From Desulfosporosinus fructosivorans (GTDB lineage: Bacteria > Bacillota > Desulfitobacteriia > Desulfitobacteriales > Desulfitobacteriaceae), in assembly GCF_004766045.1 (NCBI RefSeq), contig NZ_SPQQ01000003.1, forward strand, positions 434,001-498,000: 64,000 nucleotides of DNA, given 5' to 3'. How positions within the stretch are numbered: position 1 is the stretch's first letter; the number at the start of each line of letters is the position of its first letter. This document shows positions 62,318 to 64,000 of this stretch, piece by piece. The translations under genes and the position numbers were made by a program. Under the pieces are notes generated by a model, which saw only the letters and a list, made by a program, of their open reading frames with translations, was not told the DNA's origin and searched no databases.

Positions 62318-63625
62318 ATGAAAAAACGAGTAGCTACCAAGTCGGGGGTATGGTTCTTGGCCTTGCTAATGGCGAGCACGTTATTGATATTGGGCGGTTG
62401 TGGCACTAAGTCAGCTTCAGAGTCATCTGGGGGGATATCAGCAGAAGCCCAGCGTGCTGACAAACGGGGCTATATTCTGATTGGTATTCCTAGTCCGTCG
62501 ACCGGTCCTCTAGCAGGTTTTGGTGAAGCTTCTCCTTGGGTCGAAAATCGGGCTCTTACTGAGATTAACAAGGATGGGGGAATCCTTGTTAAAGAACTTA
62601 ACAAGAAACTTCCAGTTAAAATCAAGATCGTGGACACTGAAAGTAATCCTACCAAAGCTGCGGATGTTGCTTCCAAGCTCGTTTTGGACGATAAGGTTGA
62701 TATGTTGTTGGTTTTACACACACCTGACACAGTTAACCCAGTGAGTGCCGTTGCCGAACGCTACGGAATTCCAACGGTCTCACTTGATGAACCTGTGGAT
62801 GCGTGGCTGGCAGGGGGACCGTATAAGTGGAGCTATCACGCCTTTTGGACGGTAGATGATCTTTCCAAGCAATTTATGTCTATTTGGGGTTCTGCCAGTG
62901 ATCAGAACAAAACTGTAGGTTATTTATTTCCAAATGATTCAGATGGTATAGTTTTTGAGAAAATATTTTCGCAAAAACTTCCAGCCGAAGGCTATAAAAT
63001 AGTCGATCCAGGTAGATTTCCTAATGGCACCAAAGACTATAGTGCCATCATAAATCAATTTAAGAAAGAGAACGTTCAAATTTTAACGGGTGTTATGATT
63101 CCTCCAGATTTTGCAGCCTTTTTGAAACAGGCTAATCAATTGGGATATAGTCCTAAGATTGTAACGGTAGGTAAGGCGTATCTTTTCCCCACAGATGTGA
63201 AGGCCATCGGCGGAACACTTGCTCAAGGATTAACTTCAGAGGTCTGGTGGAGTCCGTATAATTCATATAAGTCATCCTTGACAGGTGAAAGTTCCAAAGA
63301 ACTTTGTGACGCTTGGACACAAGCCGCAGGAAAGCAGTGGACTCCAGTCCTTGGCTTCAACTATGCAGGAATGGAAATCGTTGCTGATGTGTTGAAACGA
63401 ACCGCATCTCTCGACAAGGAACAAATCAGACAGACCATAGGCCAAACTGATTTGAACACCATGGTGGGTCCTATTAAGTACAATGAAGATCATTATTCAA
63501 AGACACCGCTACTGGGCGGACAATGGACACAGGGGCAGGGAGGATCTTGGAACTTAGAAATTATCAATAATACGCAGCATCCTGATAGTCCCACAACAGC
63601 TAAAATTATTTTCCCGCTTCCTTAA
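62318..63625 (+). CDS. Liv-type ABC transporter substrate-binding lipoprotein
   Basis: 435 residues. Lipobox LLILGGC puts the lipidated Cys at residue 28. The mature part is a type I periplasmic-binding fold: GYILIGIPSPSTGPLAGFGE, LVLDDKVDMLLVLHTPDTVN, GIPTVSLDEPVDAW and GVMIPPDFAAFLKQANQLGY. Branched-chain-amino-acid-binding relatives often bind aromatic acids in degraders. AAGGGAGG precedes the ATG. The ATPase gene follows; the permeases lie outside the window. A link to aromatic uptake is inferred. Confidence 0.85.
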   Translation: MKKRVATKSGVWFLALLMASTLLILGGCGTKSASESSGGISAEAQRADKRGYILIGIPSPSTGPLAGFGEASPWVENRALTEINKDGGILVKELNKKLPVKIKIVDTESNPTKAADVASKLVLDDKVDMLLVLHTPDTVNPVSAVAERYGIPTVSLDEPVDAWLAGGPYKWSYHAFWTVDDLSKQFMSIWGSASDQNKTVGYLFPNDSDGIVFEKIFSQKLPAEGYKIVDPGRFPNGTKDYSAIINQFKKENVQILTGVMIPPDFAAFLKQANQLGYSPKIVTVGKAYLFPTDVKAIGGTLAQGLTSEVWWSPYNSYKSSLTGESSKELCDAWTQAAGKQWTPVLGFNYAGMEIVADVLKRTASLDKEQIRQTIGQTDLNTMVGPIKYNEDHYSKTPLLGGQWTQGQGGSWNLEIINNTQHPDSPTTAKIIFPLP

Positions 63626-63669
63626 TGTGAGGTGGGAGGGTAACTTAACAATAGTACTGACAAAATAGA

Positions 63670-63708
63670 TTTTCGGTGAGAAGACCTCCACATAGCTCTC
63701 ACCGAAAA
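63670..63708 (+). repeat. Hairpin between binding protein and ATPase genes
   Basis: TTTTCGGTGAG pairs with CTCACCGAAAA around a 17-nt loop. The lack of a T-run after it suggests mRNA stabilisation of the abundant binding protein rather than full termination. Confidence 0.6.
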
Positions 63709-63730
63709 ACAGATTAGGGTGGGCTGTACT

Positions 63731-64000
63731 ATGAGTGAAATAATAACAGTTGAGAACCTAACCGTTGCGTTTGGTAAACACAAAGTTCTAGATTCTCTTT
63801 CTATGGGGGTTCAGCAAGGAGAAGTTCTGGGCGTTATTGGTCCAAATGGAGCGGGCAAGACAACTTTGTTGAACACTTTGAGTGGTCGGATTAAGCCGCA
63901 GGGAGGCAGAATCGTTTATCAAGGGATAGAGATTACCAGAGTATCCCCTGCCCAGCGATGTCGAATGGGGATTGGCAGGACCTATCAGGTTCCATGCCCG
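63731..64000 (+). CDS. Branched-chain-type ABC transporter ATPase (LivG-like), 5' part
   Basis: The reading frame opens with MSEIITVENLTVAFGKHKVL and runs off the window after 90 codons. The Walker A is GVIGPNGAGKTTLLNTLSG, and GIGRTYQVP is the Q-loop typical of LivG proteins. Partner of the binding protein upstream. The signature and Walker B motifs lie beyond the window end. Confidence 0.9.
   Translation, partial: MSEIITVENLTVAFGKHKVLDSLSMGVQQGEVLGVIGPNGAGKTTLLNTLSGRIKPQGGRIVYQGIEITRVSPAQRCRMGIGRTYQVPCP

Overview
The window looks like the chromosome of a spore-forming, strictly anaerobic Firmicute of the Desulfosporosinus/Desulfitobacterium type. Evidence: GroESL behind a CIRCE operator, a Spo0E-like phosphatase and sporulation-type sensor kinase, a STAS/SpoIIE-like pair, cobamide lower-ligand synthesis by the anaerobic bza route, heavy molybdenum-cofactor investment (FdhD, MobA, MoaA, MoaC, Mog, two MoeA-type proteins), a probable selenoprotein, and Shine-Dalgarno-led GTG and TTG starts. 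No tRNA, rRNA, CRISPR array or complete insertion sequence was seen.

Layout. 1-6.2 kb: a lipoate-centred redox cluster (two H-protein-like lipoyl carriers, a GlcD-type flavoprotein, an HdrD/GlcF-type Fe-S protein and two BioB-like radical SAM enzymes resembling LipS1/LipS2). 6.3-10.9 kb: a probable selenocysteine glutaredoxin-like gene with a bacterial SECIS hairpin, then mobA, fdhD (opposite strand) and a Moco-riboswitch-controlled moaA-moaC-MOSC-mog operon. 11-24.7 kb: housekeeping and regulatory genes (NYN protein, groESL, SGNH hydrolase, DUF3231 protein, hpt-guaA, STAS, sensor kinase, Spo0E-like, DEDDh exonuclease) with several decayed genes between them. 24.7-32.9 kb: a cobalamin-riboswitch-controlled bza operon making a benzimidazole lower ligand for cobamides, with an unusual PurE paralogue inside. 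33-37.7 kb: an accessory block with a 25-copy, 54-bp repeat protein and a base-excision-repair pair (endonuclease III-like plus endonuclease IV-like). 37.9-47.2 kb: the purine operon purE-B-C-F-M-N-H-D, with a PurBox pair, a sigma-A promoter and a guanine riboswitch. 47.2-50.0 kb: a sigma-54 promoter plus Moco riboswitch driving two MoeA-type genes. 50.1-64 kb: a second sigma-54 promoter drives a catabolic cluster for trihydroxybenzenes.

The catabolic cluster is the centrepiece. Its genes match, step by step, pyrogallol to phloroglucinol (molybdenum transhydroxylase AthLS), reduction to dihydrophloroglucinol (SDR), hydrolytic ring opening (metal-dependent cyclase family), oxidation to triacetate (3-hydroxyacyl-CoA-dehydrogenase family), cleavage with acetyl-CoA (BKACE/DUF849), then CoA transfer and thiolysis to acetyl-CoA. 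An NCS2 permease and the start of a Liv-type ABC transporter follow. The nearly identical sigma-54 elements in front of the MoeA pair and the catabolic cluster suggest that Moco supply and the Moco-dependent transhydroxylase are switched on together. All functions are read from sequence and remembered family knowledge; no database search was run.
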